A stretch of DNA of 42,375 bases from Caldilinea sp. CFX5 (GTDB lineage: Bacteria > Chloroflexota > Anaerolineae > Caldilineales > Caldilineaceae), in assembly GCA_021405325.1 (NCBI GenBank), contig QWII01000127.1:1-42375 (forward strand), read 5' to 3'. Below are positions 16,111 through 27,626 of this stretch, piece after piece; position 1 is the stretch's first letter; the number at the start of each line of letters is the position of its first letter. A model generated the notes under the pieces. It made no database searches and was not told the DNA's origin. It worked only from the letters and a program-made list of their open reading frames with translations. A program made the position numbers and the translations under genes.

Positions 16111-17820
16111 ATGTCAGTGCAAGCAATGCCCGCCGGCGGCATGGTAACGGCGGCGCCAACACCGGTTCCCTTAACTGAGAAAGATTTGAAGGTTGTCGAT
16201 AACTTGACCGGCTGGAATGTCGGCATCGGGATCGGCGCCCTGACCTTGGGGTTATTCCTGGGCGTCTTACAAGGGTTGGAACATGCCGGTTTTGATTTTT
16301 ACGCGCAGATTCAACCTGTGATCAAGAGTTACTATCACGGGCTATCCATCCATGGCGTCCTCAACGCGTTGGTCTGGACCACCTTCTTTATTTGCGGCTT
16401 TTTCACCTTTGCCACCGTGCGCAGCTTGAATCGCCCGTTGCGCTACCCGTTGGTTAATCGGGTCGCCTTGTGGCTCATGACCATTGGTTTGCTGATTGCG
16501 GCCTACCCGCTGCTCTCCAACATGGCCACTGTCCTCTATACTTTCTACCCGCCGCTGATGGCGCACTGGACTTACTACTTGGGGTTGACGCTAATTGTCG
16601 TCGGTTCTTGGACGGTAGGCTGGGGTCTCTACTTTACCTACTGGGCCTGGCGCCGGGAAAATCCGGGCGTGCGCACCCCCTTTATTGCTCTGGCGGCGCT
16701 GATTACGATGGTGCTCTGGCAGCTTTGCACCCTGGGCGTGGCTGCCGAAATTCTGGGCATGCTCCTGCCCTGGTCGCTCGGCTGGATCGACGGCGTTGAC
16801 CCGCTCTTGGGCCGCACCCTCTTCTGGTTCTTTGGTCATCCGCTGGTCTACTTCTGGCTCCTGCCCGCCTATGTTTCCTGGTATGGCATGTTGCCGGCGC
16901 AGACCAATGGCAAGATGTTCAGCGAACCGCTGGCGCGGCTGGTCTTCTGGCTCTTCCTGCTCTTCTCGACGCCGGTCGGCTTCCACCACCAATACACCGA
17001 CCCCGGCATTCCGACGGGTTGGAAATTCTTGCACACGCTGTTGACCTACGGCGTCGGCTTCCCCAGCATGTTGACCGCCTTTACGGTTGTCGCTTCGTTG
17101 GAACTGGGCGCCCGCGCCCGTGGCGGCAAAGGATTATTCCGCTGGATTCTGAATCTGAATTGGGGCGACGCCTCCTATGCCGCGCAGAACCTGGCGATGA
17201 TCCTCTTTGTCTTCGGCGGCATCGGCGGTCTGATCAATGCCTCCTATAACCTGAACCTGGCCGTTCACAACACCAGTTGGATCCCCGGTCACTTCCATTT
17301 GACCGTCGGTTCGGCTGTCACCTTGACCTTCTTTGGCATCTGCTACTGGTTGATCCCCAAATTGACCGGGCGCAAGCTGCTCTCCAATGGCCTGGCGCTG
17401 GCGCAAGCATGGACCTGGTTCTTTGGAATGCTCTTGATGGGCAATGCCTACCACACGTTGGGCCTGGTCTTTAGCGTCCCGCGGCGCACCATGTTGGGCG
17501 CCGCTCCCTATGCCAGCGATGCCTGGAATCCGATGTTGATGGAATCGTTGCTGGGCGTTGGGTTGCTCACGATCAGTGCGACGCTCTTCTTCCTGGTCAT
17601 CTTTGGCACGGCGCTCAATCCTTTCAAGCTGGATAAGCCCATTGAGATGCCGGTGGCCGAGCCGCTGGATCCCAAGCCGGCGCCCGCATGGCTCGACAGT
17701 TGGTGGCCGTGGATGAGCGGGGCGATTGCCTTGATCATCCTCTCCTATGGGCCGATGCTTTATCAGTTGATTCGCGATGCTCAGATGATTATCCCTGGGT
17801 ATCAACTCTGGCCGCAGTAA
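16111..17820 (+). CDS. cbaA: Cytochrome c oxidase subunit I, ba3 type
   Basis: This 569-residue catalytic subunit of a B-type heme-copper oxidase reduces O2 to water and pumps protons. About 13 helices are evident. Low-spin heme ligands are His81 (SIHGVLNALVW) and His396. CuB ligands are His243 with the cross-linked Tyr247 (FGHPLVYFW) and His292-His293 (FHHQYTD). The high-spin heme ligand is His394 (WIPGHFHLT). The D-channel residues of A-type enzymes are absent, as expected for the ba3 group. GAGGAG lies before the ATG. It forms one operon with IIa and II and is followed by a palindromic element and a strong terminator. Confidence 0.96.
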   Translation: MSVQAMPAGGMVTAAPTPVPLTEKDLKVVDNLTGWNVGIGIGALTLGLFLGVLQGLEHAGFDFYAQIQPVIKSYYHGLSIHGVLNALVWTTFFICGFFTFATVRSLNRPLRYPLVNRVALWLMTIGLLIAAYPLLSNMATVLYTFYPPLMAHWTYYLGLTLIVVGSWTVGWGLYFTYWAWRRENPGVRTPFIALAALITMVLWQLCTLGVAAEILGMLLPWSLGWIDGVDPLLGRTLFWFFGHPLVYFWLLPAYVSWYGMLPAQTNGKMFSEPLARLVFWLFLLFSTPVGFHHQYTDPGIPTGWKFLHTLLTYGVGFPSMLTAFTVVASLELGARARGGKGLFRWILNLNWGDASYAAQNLAMILFVFGGIGGLINASYNLNLAVHNTSWIPGHFHLTVGSAVTLTFFGICYWLIPKLTGRKLLSNGLALAQAWTWFFGMLLMGNAYHTLGLVFSVPRRTMLGAAPYASDAWNPMLMESLLGVGLLTISATLFFLVIFGTALNPFKLDKPIEMPVAEPLDPKPAPAWLDSWWPWMSGAIALIILSYGPMLYQLIRDAQMIIPGYQLWPQ

Positions 17821-17838
17821 TGGTGAATTTGTTCTGAC

Positions 17839-17930
17839 GTAACTACCAAGCCCGGGAACGCCGCCATCCCTAGCGGCATCTGGTCTCACCTGCCGCCAGG
17901 GATGGCGGCGTTCCCGGGCTTAGTAGTTAC
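17839..17930. repeat. Palindromic element, right copy flanking oxidase genes
   Basis: Arms at 17839-17876 and 17893-17930 are 38 bases long with two mismatches and a 16-base loop. Outer ends GTAACTACCAAGCCCG match those at 15269-15358, while the interiors differ. Confidence 0.85.
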
Positions 17931-17947
17931 CATCTGACATAGATAAC

Positions 17948-17997
17948 AAAGGAAGCGGCTTGCGCCATGCGCACGCATGGCGAAAGCCGCTTCCTTT
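17948..17997. terminator. Bidirectional intrinsic terminator
   Basis: AAAGGAAGCGGCTT (17948-17961) pairs with 17984-17997, and an inner CGCCATGCG/CGCATGGCG extends the stem. It is followed by TTTTGT rightwards and preceded by ACAAA, which reads TTTGT leftwards. It lies between the convergent oxidase operon and the subtilase gene and can serve both. Confidence 0.85.
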
Positions 17998-18032
17998 TGT
18001 ATGAAAGGTGTAACTTATTGATTTATGGACGC

Positions 18033-21329
<3,297 letters not shown>

Positions 21330-21339
21330 GACTTTTCTC

Positions 21340-21415
21340 CTCGTTTTAGCTTGCATTGGATTAGCTTGCATTGGATTGGTTGCATCGGATTGATTGGATT
21401 GGATTGATTGCATTG
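21340..21415. repeat. Short imperfect tandem repeats (TTGCATTGGATT) upstream of the subtilase
   Basis: Units of 11-13 bases built from TTGCATTGGATT and GGATTGATT repeat about six times, upstream of the subtilase ribosome-binding site (in the leader of its leftward mRNA). The remaining part of the 465-base gap to 21795 has an AT-rich stretch (21610-21710). It also has a degenerate GTAGGG...GGGCGGGCGCC fragment at 21709-21750, related to the 1145 palindrome. No gene is supported there. Confidence 0.6.
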
Positions 21416-21794
21416 GACGGCGTCGGCCAGTAAGTCGCCATTATTCTGCCGATCGGCTTGGAAAGAGGGGGATACCACTGGTAGAATGCCGCTGTAACAC
21501 GGGGTAAGAATTTAGGATCAAGCGTGATAGAATTCAGGCAGATCCCCGCCGGTATGGCGCCGGACAGGAAAGCGCGCGATGATGAATTGGCGGGATGAGT
21601 ACGCAAATTCTACCGGTTTGTAGTATAACAAAGTTAAGTCATAAAGTCTAGTTCTTTTGGATTACTAACGCCTTAAGTTTGTTAGGTATATTTAAATAAA
21701 TTGATTATCCGTAGGGCCTGGAAGGCAACCGCAAGGGGCGGGCGCCCAACAGGTCCATTACCAAAATGAAGCAGTAGGCAAAGAAAGGGCGTCC

Positions 21795-22184
21795 ATGTCA
21801 AAATTTACCGACCAGTTGCGGAAAGGGTTCGCTGTAGGCCGAAAGCTGAGCGTCTTTCTGATTGGCCTGCGCACGGCAGTTGCCGGCGACCTAAGCGTCA
21901 CCATCCAGTTGATCCTCTCGCTGCTGGTGCTGGCGGTGAGTATCTGGCTGCGCGAATGGGTCGATGTGTTGTTGATTATTATTGTGACCGGCTATATGTT
22001 GAGCGCTGAGATCTTTAACACGGTCATTGAAACGATCTGTGACTATTTGCAACCAAATCATGACGCCCGTATCGGCGCGATCAAAGATATGGCCGCCGCC
22101 GCAACGGGTCTCAGCATTCTAGTGTGGACCATCACCTTACTCTTTGAAGTAGGCCGCCTGCTGCTGCTCTGGCAGCAAAGTTGA
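21795..22184 (+). CDS. dgkA: Diacylglycerol/undecaprenol kinase (DgkA family)
   Basis: This small membrane kinase of 129 residues phosphorylates diacylglycerol or undecaprenol at the inner face of the membrane. It has three helices (about 40-55, 58-75, 103-125). The active-site motif between helices reads SAEIFNTVIETICDY followed by IKDMAAAATG, with the Glu, Asn and Lys-Asp residues of the family. Length (about 120) is normal. In Gram-positive-like bacteria the substrate is usually undecaprenol. AAAGGGCG lies before the ATG. It is probably monocistronic. Confidence 0.92.
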   Translation: MSKFTDQLRKGFAVGRKLSVFLIGLRTAVAGDLSVTIQLILSLLVLAVSIWLREWVDVLLIIIVTGYMLSAEIFNTVIETICDYLQPNHDARIGAIKDMAAAATGLSILVWTITLLFEVGRLLLLWQQS

Positions 22185-22233
22185 GATCCCCTTTGTTCAT
22201 CAACTTCGCGACGAAAGAGTTGCTGCCCCCGTA

Positions 22234-22278
22234 TTGATATTAGCGTTGTTGATATTGGCGTTGTTGATATTGGCGTTG
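22234..22278. repeat. Three 15-bp direct repeats upstream of the DUF2807 gene
   Basis: TTGATATT(A/G)GCGTTG is repeated at 22234, 22249 and 22264 with one difference in the first unit. The block ends 54 bases before the start codon of the lipoprotein gene. It could be a set of regulator sites or simple slippage. Confidence 0.85.
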
Positions 22279-22331
22279 TTGGTGCATTATCGCTTTGCGC
22301 AGAACCCCTGTAGAAACGAGAGGAAAAGCCA

Positions 22332-23120
22332 ATGAACAAACGTTTACTGTCAATTTTCATGGTGATGATGCTATTGTTTAGCGGGTGTGCGTTGGCGGCT
22401 GTGCGCGGTTCGGGGAATATCGTTCAGGAAAACCGCCCCGTCAGCGATTTTGAGCAAGTGGAAGTTTGTTGCGGCATGCAATTAGTCCTGACGCAAGGTG
22501 ATGACGTGCAACTGACATTGGCGGGTGATGATAATATTTTACCCGAAATCGAGACCATTGTCCGGCGCGGTACATTAACCGTGCGCTATCGCACGAATTT
22601 CGGCAGGTTGAACCTGCGCCTGAATCGGCCCGTGATCGTCAATTTACAAATGCCGACCATTCATGGCGTTACCATCTCCGGCGGCGGTTCCTTGGAGACG
22701 GAGCGCCTGGAAACCGACCGTATCACCTTCGAATTTAGCGGCGGCAGCCAGGGGACGATCAATGACTTACAAGCAGAGAATGCGAACTTGTCGACCAGCG
22801 GCGGTGGTGAGGTGACGATCGACCACATTGATCTCGACACCCTCAATCTGGACATGAGTGGCGGCGGTCGCACCACGATCGCCGGTGGTGCGATCACCAA
22901 CCAACGGATCAGCCTCAGCGGCGGCAGTCACTATGATGGGGTGGCGGTCGAAGGCGAAACCGCGACGTTGGATGTAAGCGGCGGCGCCGCGGCCAGCGTA
23001 TGGGCGGCGGAACGATTGGTGGTGCAGGCAAGCGGGGGCAGTCAGGTGGAATATACTGGTAATCCAGCCATTGAGCAGGAACTCTCCGGCGGGAGCGAGT
23101 TGCGCGCGGTCAATCGCTAG
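22332..23120 (+). CDS. DUF2807 (GIN domain) lipoprotein
   Basis: The 262-residue protein has a lipoprotein signal (LLFSGC, Cys19). It is followed by a repetitive beta-helix-like region with many SGGG/SGGS turns: TISGGGSLE, EFSGGSQG, STSGGGEV, DMSGGGRT, SLSGGSHY, DVSGGAAA. The start GSGNIVQENRPVSDFEQVEVCCGMQLVLTQG is the diagnostic part of DUF2807 (putative auto-transporter adhesin head GIN). The biochemical role of the family is unsettled; cell-surface exposure is likely. GAGAGGAAAAG lies before the ATG. No operon partner is evident. Confidence 0.88.
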   Translation: MNKRLLSIFMVMMLLFSGCALAAVRGSGNIVQENRPVSDFEQVEVCCGMQLVLTQGDDVQLTLAGDDNILPEIETIVRRGTLTVRYRTNFGRLNLRLNRPVIVNLQMPTIHGVTISGGGSLETERLETDRITFEFSGGSQGTINDLQAENANLSTSGGGEVTIDHIDLDTLNLDMSGGGRTTIAGGAITNQRISLSGGSHYDGVAVEGETATLDVSGGAAASVWAAERLVVQASGGSQVEYTGNPAIEQELSGGSELRAVNR

Positions 23121-23324
23121 CACACAAAACCCGCCACAAGGCCAGGATCGATCCCCGTTGAGTGGTGGATCTACTTGTTCATGTCGTCGCGTATTCTAAA
23201 CAAGTGGAGACAATGGTCTACCGGCAAAGATCGTCCAACGGATGGGAGTTATGAAATTGTTTCGGTCATCGTAACACTCATAAGTAGACGATCGGTCCAT
23301 GTGACAACTGAGTCGATGGCGATG

Positions 23325-23378
23325 ACCGTTACATTCAAACAAACCGTTACATTCAAACAAACCGTTACATTCAAACAA
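23325..23378. promoter_or_regulatory. Three perfect 18-bp direct repeats at the 5' end of the DUF4342 gene
   Basis: ACCGTTACATTCAAACAA is repeated head to tail at 23325, 23343 and 23361, and the last copy runs into the GGAGAA ribosome-binding site. The placement, in the leader just before translation start, suggests a regulator or RNA-binding site. The repeat length is also a multiple of three, so an extended frame through it (TVTFKQ x3) exists but is not supported as coding. Confidence 0.75.
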
Positions 23379-23390
23379 GGAGAAAAGTGT

Positions 23391-23741
23391 ATGTCAACCA
23401 TGGTTCCGGAAAAGGAAGAAACACCGATCGCGATTGCCAATGAACCGACTGGCGCACCACCCACGCCCCAATCAACCGAGGAACATACCTGGCGCGAAGA
23501 AATTGAGATGGCCGGTAGCCAACTGGTAGAGCGGGTGAAAGAGTTGATCGCCGAAGGGAACGTGCGCAGCCTGATCATCCGCAATGCCGATGGCAAAGTG
23601 CTGTTGGAAATCCCCTTGACGGCTGGTGTGGCGGTAGGTGGGGTGATCACGTTGGTGTCGCCGGTGCTGGCGGCGCTCGGCGCCCTGGCGGCCTTGTTGG
23701 CCCATGTCAAAGTGGAGATTGTGCGCGAAGAACCAAAGTAG
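23391..23741 (+). CDS. DUF4342-domain protein
   Basis: The product has 116 residues. After a Pro/Glu-rich N-terminus (about 1-35), the domain TWREEIEMAGSQLVERVKELIAEGNVR and SLIIRNADGKVLLEIPLTAG is followed by a long hydrophobic helix (VAVGGVITLVSPVLAALGALAALLAHV) and a short charged tail. This is the DUF4342 layout, in some members next to a UBA-like segment. Function is unknown; membrane association is likely. The ATG at 23391 has AAGGAGAA upstream. It lies only 7 bases before the metal-transporter gene, so the two are almost certainly co-transcribed, which hints at a role in metal homeostasis. Confidence 0.85.
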   Translation: MSTMVPEKEETPIAIANEPTGAPPTPQSTEEHTWREEIEMAGSQLVERVKELIAEGNVRSLIIRNADGKVLLEIPLTAGVAVGGVITLVSPVLAALGALAALLAHVKVEIVREEPK

Positions 23742-23748
23742 GCGCGTA

Positions 23749-24873
23749 ATGACGACGACCGCCAATCCCAAACAGATGTTGGCTTTTTGGGAAGAAGAAC
23801 GGAATAGCGCCGCCCTCTACATGGCGTTGGCAACGATCGAGCAAGATGGCAACCTGGCGGAGGTCTATCGCCGGTTGGCGGCGACCGAAGAGCAGCACGC
23901 CGAAAGCTGGGCGACCCGTCTACAGGAAAGCGGCGTCGCCCTGCCGCGCTTCACCCCGTCATGGCGCACCCGCACCTTGATCTGGGTGGCGCGGCGCTTT
24001 GGCATACAGAGCGTGTTGCCAACCTTATCCGCGACAGAAGATAGCGCTGCTCATGGTTATGTCGCTGGGCAATCTTCCGCCGCCATGCCGGCGCAAGAGC
24101 GTTCTCATGCCCGCCTCTTACGACAAATTAGCAACACGACCAGTGGTGGCTTGGCCGGCGCCGCACTTGCGCAAATCGAGGGGCGTCACCGCTCCGCCGG
24201 CGGTAACGCGCTGCGGGCCGCGGTGCTGGGCGCCAATGATGGGCTGGTCTCGAATCTAAGTCTGGTGATGGGGGTGGCGGGCGCCGAATTGGCGGGCCAA
24301 ACGGTGTTGATTACCGGGCTGGCTGGCCTGTTGGCCGGGGCGATCTCCATGGCGCTAGGGGAGTGGCTGTCTGTGCAGAGTTCCCGCGAACTCTATGAAA
24401 AGCAGCTTCGCACCGAAGCGGAAGAGATTGAAGCCGCACCCGAAGAAGAGATGGAAGAACTCGCGCTCATTTATCAGGCGCGCGGTCTGGACGAGCCGAC
24501 GGCGCGTCAACTGGCCGACCAGATCATGGAAAAACGGGAGAATGCCCTGGAGACTCTAGCTCGTGAAGAGTTAGGCATCGACCCCGGCGAGTTAGGCGGT
24601 TCGGCCTGGGAAGCGGCCATTACCTCCTTTCTCCTCTTTGCCGTCGGCGCCATTATTCCCGTCATCGCCTTTTTCTTTTTGACGGGCGTTCCGGCCATCG
24701 TCGTCAGCATTGCCTTGAGCATTGTCGGTCTGTTCATTATCGGCGCCGCCATCACCCTCTTCACTGGTCGGTCGGTCTGGTTTTCCGGCGCCCGGCAGGT
24801 CCTCTTTGGCCTGGCTGCCGCTGCTGTCACCTTTACCATTGGTCGGTTGATTGGTGTGAGCCTGGCCGGATAA
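23749..24873 (+). CDS. Ferritin-like/VIT fusion metal transporter
   Basis: The 374-residue fusion protein has a rubrerythrin/ferritin-like di-iron domain (about 8-140) at its N-terminus with EEER (15-18) and ExxH (Glu47-His50). A VIT/CCC1 membrane domain follows. Its first helix has the family signature LRAAVLGANDGLVSNLSLVMGVAGA. GAISMALGEWLSVQSSRELYEKQ comes next, then a charged cytoplasmic segment with EEEMEELALIYQARGL. Three C-terminal helices start at AITSFLLFAVGAIIPV. Such fusions are known as iron or manganese exporters (MbfA/erythrin-VIT type) protecting from peroxide stress. It follows the DUF4342 gene by 7 bases. A palindrome lies after the stop. Confidence 0.9.
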   Translation: MTTTANPKQMLAFWEEERNSAALYMALATIEQDGNLAEVYRRLAATEEQHAESWATRLQESGVALPRFTPSWRTRTLIWVARRFGIQSVLPTLSATEDSAAHGYVAGQSSAAMPAQERSHARLLRQISNTTSGGLAGAALAQIEGRHRSAGGNALRAAVLGANDGLVSNLSLVMGVAGAELAGQTVLITGLAGLLAGAISMALGEWLSVQSSRELYEKQLRTEAEEIEAAPEEEMEELALIYQARGLDEPTARQLADQIMEKRENALETLAREELGIDPGELGGSAWEAAITSFLLFAVGAIIPVIAFFFLTGVPAIVVSIALSIVGLFIIGAAITLFTGRSVWFSGARQVLFGLAAAAVTFTIGRLIGVSLAG

Positions 24874-24887
24874 GCAACCCAATCCGC

Positions 24888-24951
24888 CAATCACTCAGTG
24901 ACCTAATCACCCAATCATTTCTTGCCTGGTGATTAGGTCATTGGGCGATTG
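24888..24951. terminator. 24-bp hairpin between convergent genes
   Basis: Arms 24888-24911 and 24928-24951 pair with about four mismatches around a 16-base loop. The sequence (CCTAATCACC, TGATTAGG) is related to the hairpin at 15208-15247. It lies between the ends of the metal transporter and xdhC and probably terminates both. Confidence 0.6.
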
Positions 24952-24952
24952 C

Positions 24953-25681
24953 TTATTGATTCCCATTCATGACGGCCACAATCTCGGCAATGATCGAGAC
25001 GGCAATCTCTTCCGGGCGGCGGGCGCCGATATTGATGCCGATGGGCGCGTGAATGCGGGCGATCTGCGCTTCGGTGACGCCCATTTCTTGCAACGCCGCC
25101 ACGCGCCGGGCATGGGTTTTCTTCGACCCTAAGGCGCCCACATAGCGCGCCGGACTGGTCAGCGCCACGGCCAGCGCCGGGTTGTCGATCTTCTCATCGT
25201 GGGTGAGGACAACAATGTAGGTTGCTTCATCAATCCCAATTTCTGCCAACGCATCCGCCGGCCATTGGATGATCAATTCATCGGCATGATCAAAGCGCTC
25301 CGGCGTGGCAAAGGCCGAGCGCGCATCCAGCACAATGGTGCGGAAACCCAACGTCTTGCCAAAGACAACCAACGGAATGGCAATATGCACCGCGCCAATC
25401 AGAATCAACTTCGGCAACGGCGCTTGCACCTCCAGAAAAACATCCACCACACCAGCCGCCGTTTCGACCACAAAGCGGGTCGTCTGTTGGCTGGCGAACG
25501 CCGCTTTGGCCCGTTCCACCACCGCAGTATTGAGATCCGCCGCCCCCAGATCCCCTTCGGTTGCGCCATGCGGCCAGAGCAGCAGTTTGCGCCCAACGCC
25601 CGGCCCGGCCAATACCGTCGCCAGGCCGACCAATCGCCCGCGCTTGACAGCATCGGCAAAAGTAGTGTACAAATCAGCCAT
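24953..25681 (-). CDS. xdhC: XdhC-family protein (molybdenum cofactor insertion)
   Basis: The XdhC/CoxI family binds molybdenum cofactor, helps its sulfuration and inserts it into xanthine-dehydrogenase-type enzymes. The 242-residue protein has the N-terminal XdhC_CoxI part (GLATVLAGPGVGRKLLLWPHG) and a Rossmann domain with LILIGAVHIAIPL (about 92-104) and FRTIVLDARSAFATPERF. The C-terminal signature reads YVGALGSKKTHARR and IGINIGARRPEEIAVSIIAEI. The glycine motif reads GAVHIA rather than GAGHVA, a mild deviation. No molybdo-enzyme gene is in the window. It is divergent from the next gene across a palindrome. Confidence 0.93.
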   Translation of the reverse strand: MADLYTTFADAVKRGRLVGLATVLAGPGVGRKLLLWPHGATEGDLGAADLNTAVVERAKAAFASQQTTRFVVETAAGVVDVFLEVQAPLPKLILIGAVHIAIPLVVFGKTLGFRTIVLDARSAFATPERFDHADELIIQWPADALAEIGIDEATYIVVLTHDEKIDNPALAVALTSPARYVGALGSKKTHARRVAALQEMGVTEAQIARIHAPIGINIGARRPEEIAVSIIAEIVAVMNGNQ

Positions 25682-25715
25682 GAATTGCCTCTCTATCTTT
25701 CAACCAAGCGATCAA

Positions 25716-25777
25716 AGATTACGCAGCTTACGCAGATTATCATTACCTGGTTTTAATCTGCGTAAGCTGCGTAATCT
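25716..25777. repeat. 24-bp perfect inverted repeat in a divergent promoter region
   Basis: Arms 25716-25739 and 25754-25777 (AGATTACGCAGCTTACGCAG and so on) are perfect complements with a 14-base loop. Each arm also holds two near-copies of TTACGCAG. It occupies most of the 148-base gap between divergent xdhC and the gene at 25830, so it would lie in the leader or promoter of both. Confidence 0.85.
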
Positions 25778-25829
25778 CTGTTCAATACCTATTATCATGA
25801 TGCTTTGATTGTATCAGGAGTGATCGACC

Positions 25830-27023
25830 TTGACAAAGTTAAGCCAACCGCTAAAGATTGCCGCCATTATCACCGAGTACCGGCGCTTTTCCCACGCCGA
25901 TGTCATTGTCACCAAATTTCTCAAAGGCTTTCCTACCGACCAGGGGCTGATCCCGGCGCGGGTGCAGATTGCCAGCCTCTATGTGGATCAGTTCCCCGAC
26001 AGCGATCTGAGTCGCCACTATGCGGCCCGTTACAACATCCCCATCTACGGCAGCATCCGCCAGGCATTGACGCTGGGCGGCGACACCCTGGCGGTCGATG
26101 GCGTGTTGCTCATCGGTGAGCATGGCGACTATGCCTGGAACGAGAAGGAACAACATCTCTACCCGCGCAAATACTTTATGGAGCAGATCTGCGGCGTCTT
26201 TGCCACCAGCGGACGGGCCGTGCCGGTCTTTAATGACAAACATCTCTCCTACAACTGGCATGACGCCAAATGGATGTACGACCGGGCGGCCAAGCTGGGT
26301 GCGCCCTTTATGGCCGGCTCTTCCTTGCCGGTCGGCTGGCGTAGCCCCTGGCTGGAACATGACCGGGAGACGCCGTTGCAAGAAGCGCTGGTGGTGAGCT
26401 ACGCCGGGCTGGACATTTATGGCTTTCACGCCTTGGAAACGCTGGAATGTATGATCGAACGGCGCGTAGGCGGCGAAAGCGGGGTGGCGGCCGTCACTTG
26501 TCTGGAAGGCGACGCCGTCTGGCAAGCCGCCCGCGACGGGCTGTGGCCGCGCGACCTGGCCGAAGCCGCCGTCGCCACCATGCAGGAAAAGCCGGATCTG
26601 CCCTTTGAGGCGCTCTTTGGCAAACCGGCGCTCTTTTTGCTCGAACATTGTGATGGCTTTCGCAGCACGGTGCTGATGGCGCCGGAGCGGGCGGGGCTGT
26701 TACAAGGCTTTGCCTACGCCGCCCGTATCGACAATGCCATTCATGCCTGTGAAGTCTACCTGCCCGAAGACCCCCACGCCCACTTTAGCTATCTCAGCCT
26801 GAATGTGGAAGAGATGTTTGTCACCGGCAAACCGAGCTGGCCGGTCGAGCGCACCCTGTTGACCACCGGCACGCTGGAAGCGCTGCTCGATTCCCGCTAT
26901 CAAGGGCATGTCCGGTTGGCAACGCCGCACTTGCAGATCCAATATCAATCCTACACCACCGTCCCCTGGCGACCCACCGGGCCACGACCCGTGGGCGCAG
27001 CCTTGCAACCGTTGCCGGCGTGA
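25830..27023 (+). CDS. Conserved protein of unknown function (carbohydrate locus)
   Basis: The 397-residue protein starts with a Rossmann-like strand (LKIAAIITEYRRFSHADVIVTKFLKGF) and continues YVDQFPDSDLSRHYAARYNIPIYGSI and AVDGVLLIGEHGDYAWNEKEQHLYPRKYF. Further conserved-looking parts are VPVFNDKHLSYNWHDAKWMYDRAA and GFHALETLECMIERRVGGE. It resembles a family found in several soil bacterial phyla that is annotated only as hypothetical, with Gfo/Idh-like N-terminal topology. No catalytic residues can be assigned. The start is TTG with AGGAG about 10 bases upstream. A terminator follows directly. It stands at the edge of the sugar-catabolism cluster. Confidence 0.75.
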   Translation: MTKLSQPLKIAAIITEYRRFSHADVIVTKFLKGFPTDQGLIPARVQIASLYVDQFPDSDLSRHYAARYNIPIYGSIRQALTLGGDTLAVDGVLLIGEHGDYAWNEKEQHLYPRKYFMEQICGVFATSGRAVPVFNDKHLSYNWHDAKWMYDRAAKLGAPFMAGSSLPVGWRSPWLEHDRETPLQEALVVSYAGLDIYGFHALETLECMIERRVGGESGVAAVTCLEGDAVWQAARDGLWPRDLAEAAVATMQEKPDLPFEALFGKPALFLLEHCDGFRSTVLMAPERAGLLQGFAYAARIDNAIHACEVYLPEDPHAHFSYLSLNVEEMFVTGKPSWPVERTLLTTGTLEALLDSRYQGHVRLATPHLQIQYQSYTTVPWRPTGPRPVGAALQPLPA

Positions 27024-27031
27024 TAAAATCG

Positions 27032-27070
27032 CAAAGCCGCTAGCTTTTGGCCCAAAAGCTAGCGGCTTTG
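27032..27070. terminator. 19-bp hairpin after the conserved gene
   Basis: CAAAGCCGCTAGCTTTTGG (27032-27050) and its complement (27052-27070) pair perfectly around one central base. It starts nine bases after the stop of the rightward gene and also overlaps the end of the decayed ATPase frame on the other strand. It is a plausible bidirectional terminator. Confidence 0.75.
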
Positions 27071-27590
27071 TAACACCAACTCCTGCTCCTGATGGAGATA
27101 GATCAACCACTGCGCCAGATCGTGGAGCAAGGGGGGCGGCTGCGCTGGTACGGGCGTGATGGGCCGGCGCGGGCGCGCCGTGCCGGCGAACTGAGCGGCC
27201 AGCGGTGGTTGTAACCGTTGGCGCAGATCGGCCGGCAACTGGAAGCGGGGCGTCGTGTCGACAAGGGATTTGATTGGTAATGGGCTGATCGACCTGAAGG
27301 CCGGCTTGGGTAAACTCATAGTTCAGGTTCCAGTGGAGCGCTTCATAAAATTGCGCGCGTGTTGCTGTCTTCAAACTCTCAAAGCTGATCCAGATCGGCA
27401 AATAGCCCTGGCTTTGCAATTGGCGAAAGAGCAGTTGGAAATAGGTCGTCTTCCCGCTCTGGCGCGGGGCAAAGAGGGTAAAATAGCGCCCCTGTTCCAC
27501 CAAGCGTTGCCCTTTGGCCAGCAGGGCTGGACGTAACAGGGTATAATGGCGTTCCGGGTCGCAGGGACCCGAGGTGTTGAAATAGCGCAT
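27059..27590 (-). pseudogene. AAA-like ATPase, decayed
   Basis: The N-terminal part (from ATG 27590, MRYFNTSGPCDPERHYTLLRP) matches AAA-like ATPases of the type with APRQSGKTT as Walker A and ISFESLKTATRAQFYEAL after it. After about 95 residues the family sequence stops in this frame and becomes low-complexity. The reading continues in another frame (27319 to 27059) with LPADLRQRLQPPL and LAQWLIYLHQEQELVLQSR, which looks like the normal C-terminal end. Walker B and most of the body (300 or more residues in the family) are missing, so the gene has a large internal deletion plus frameshift. Such ATPases are often multicopy in filamentous bacteria. Confidence 0.7.
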
Positions 27591-27626
27591 AAGCGGTAGC
27601 ATACCATAAACCGGACGAAAGAACAA

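Noticed and set aside
21361..21606. Leftward 81-residue open frame upstream of the subtilase
   Set aside because: It is made of low-complexity repeat translation and has no domain, ribosome-binding site or plausible composition.
26700..27590. A single 300-residue leftward frame running through the end of the gene at 25830
   Set aside because: Only its first 95 residues resemble an ATPase; the rest crosses a terminator hairpin and runs antisense inside the well-supported gene at 25830-27023.
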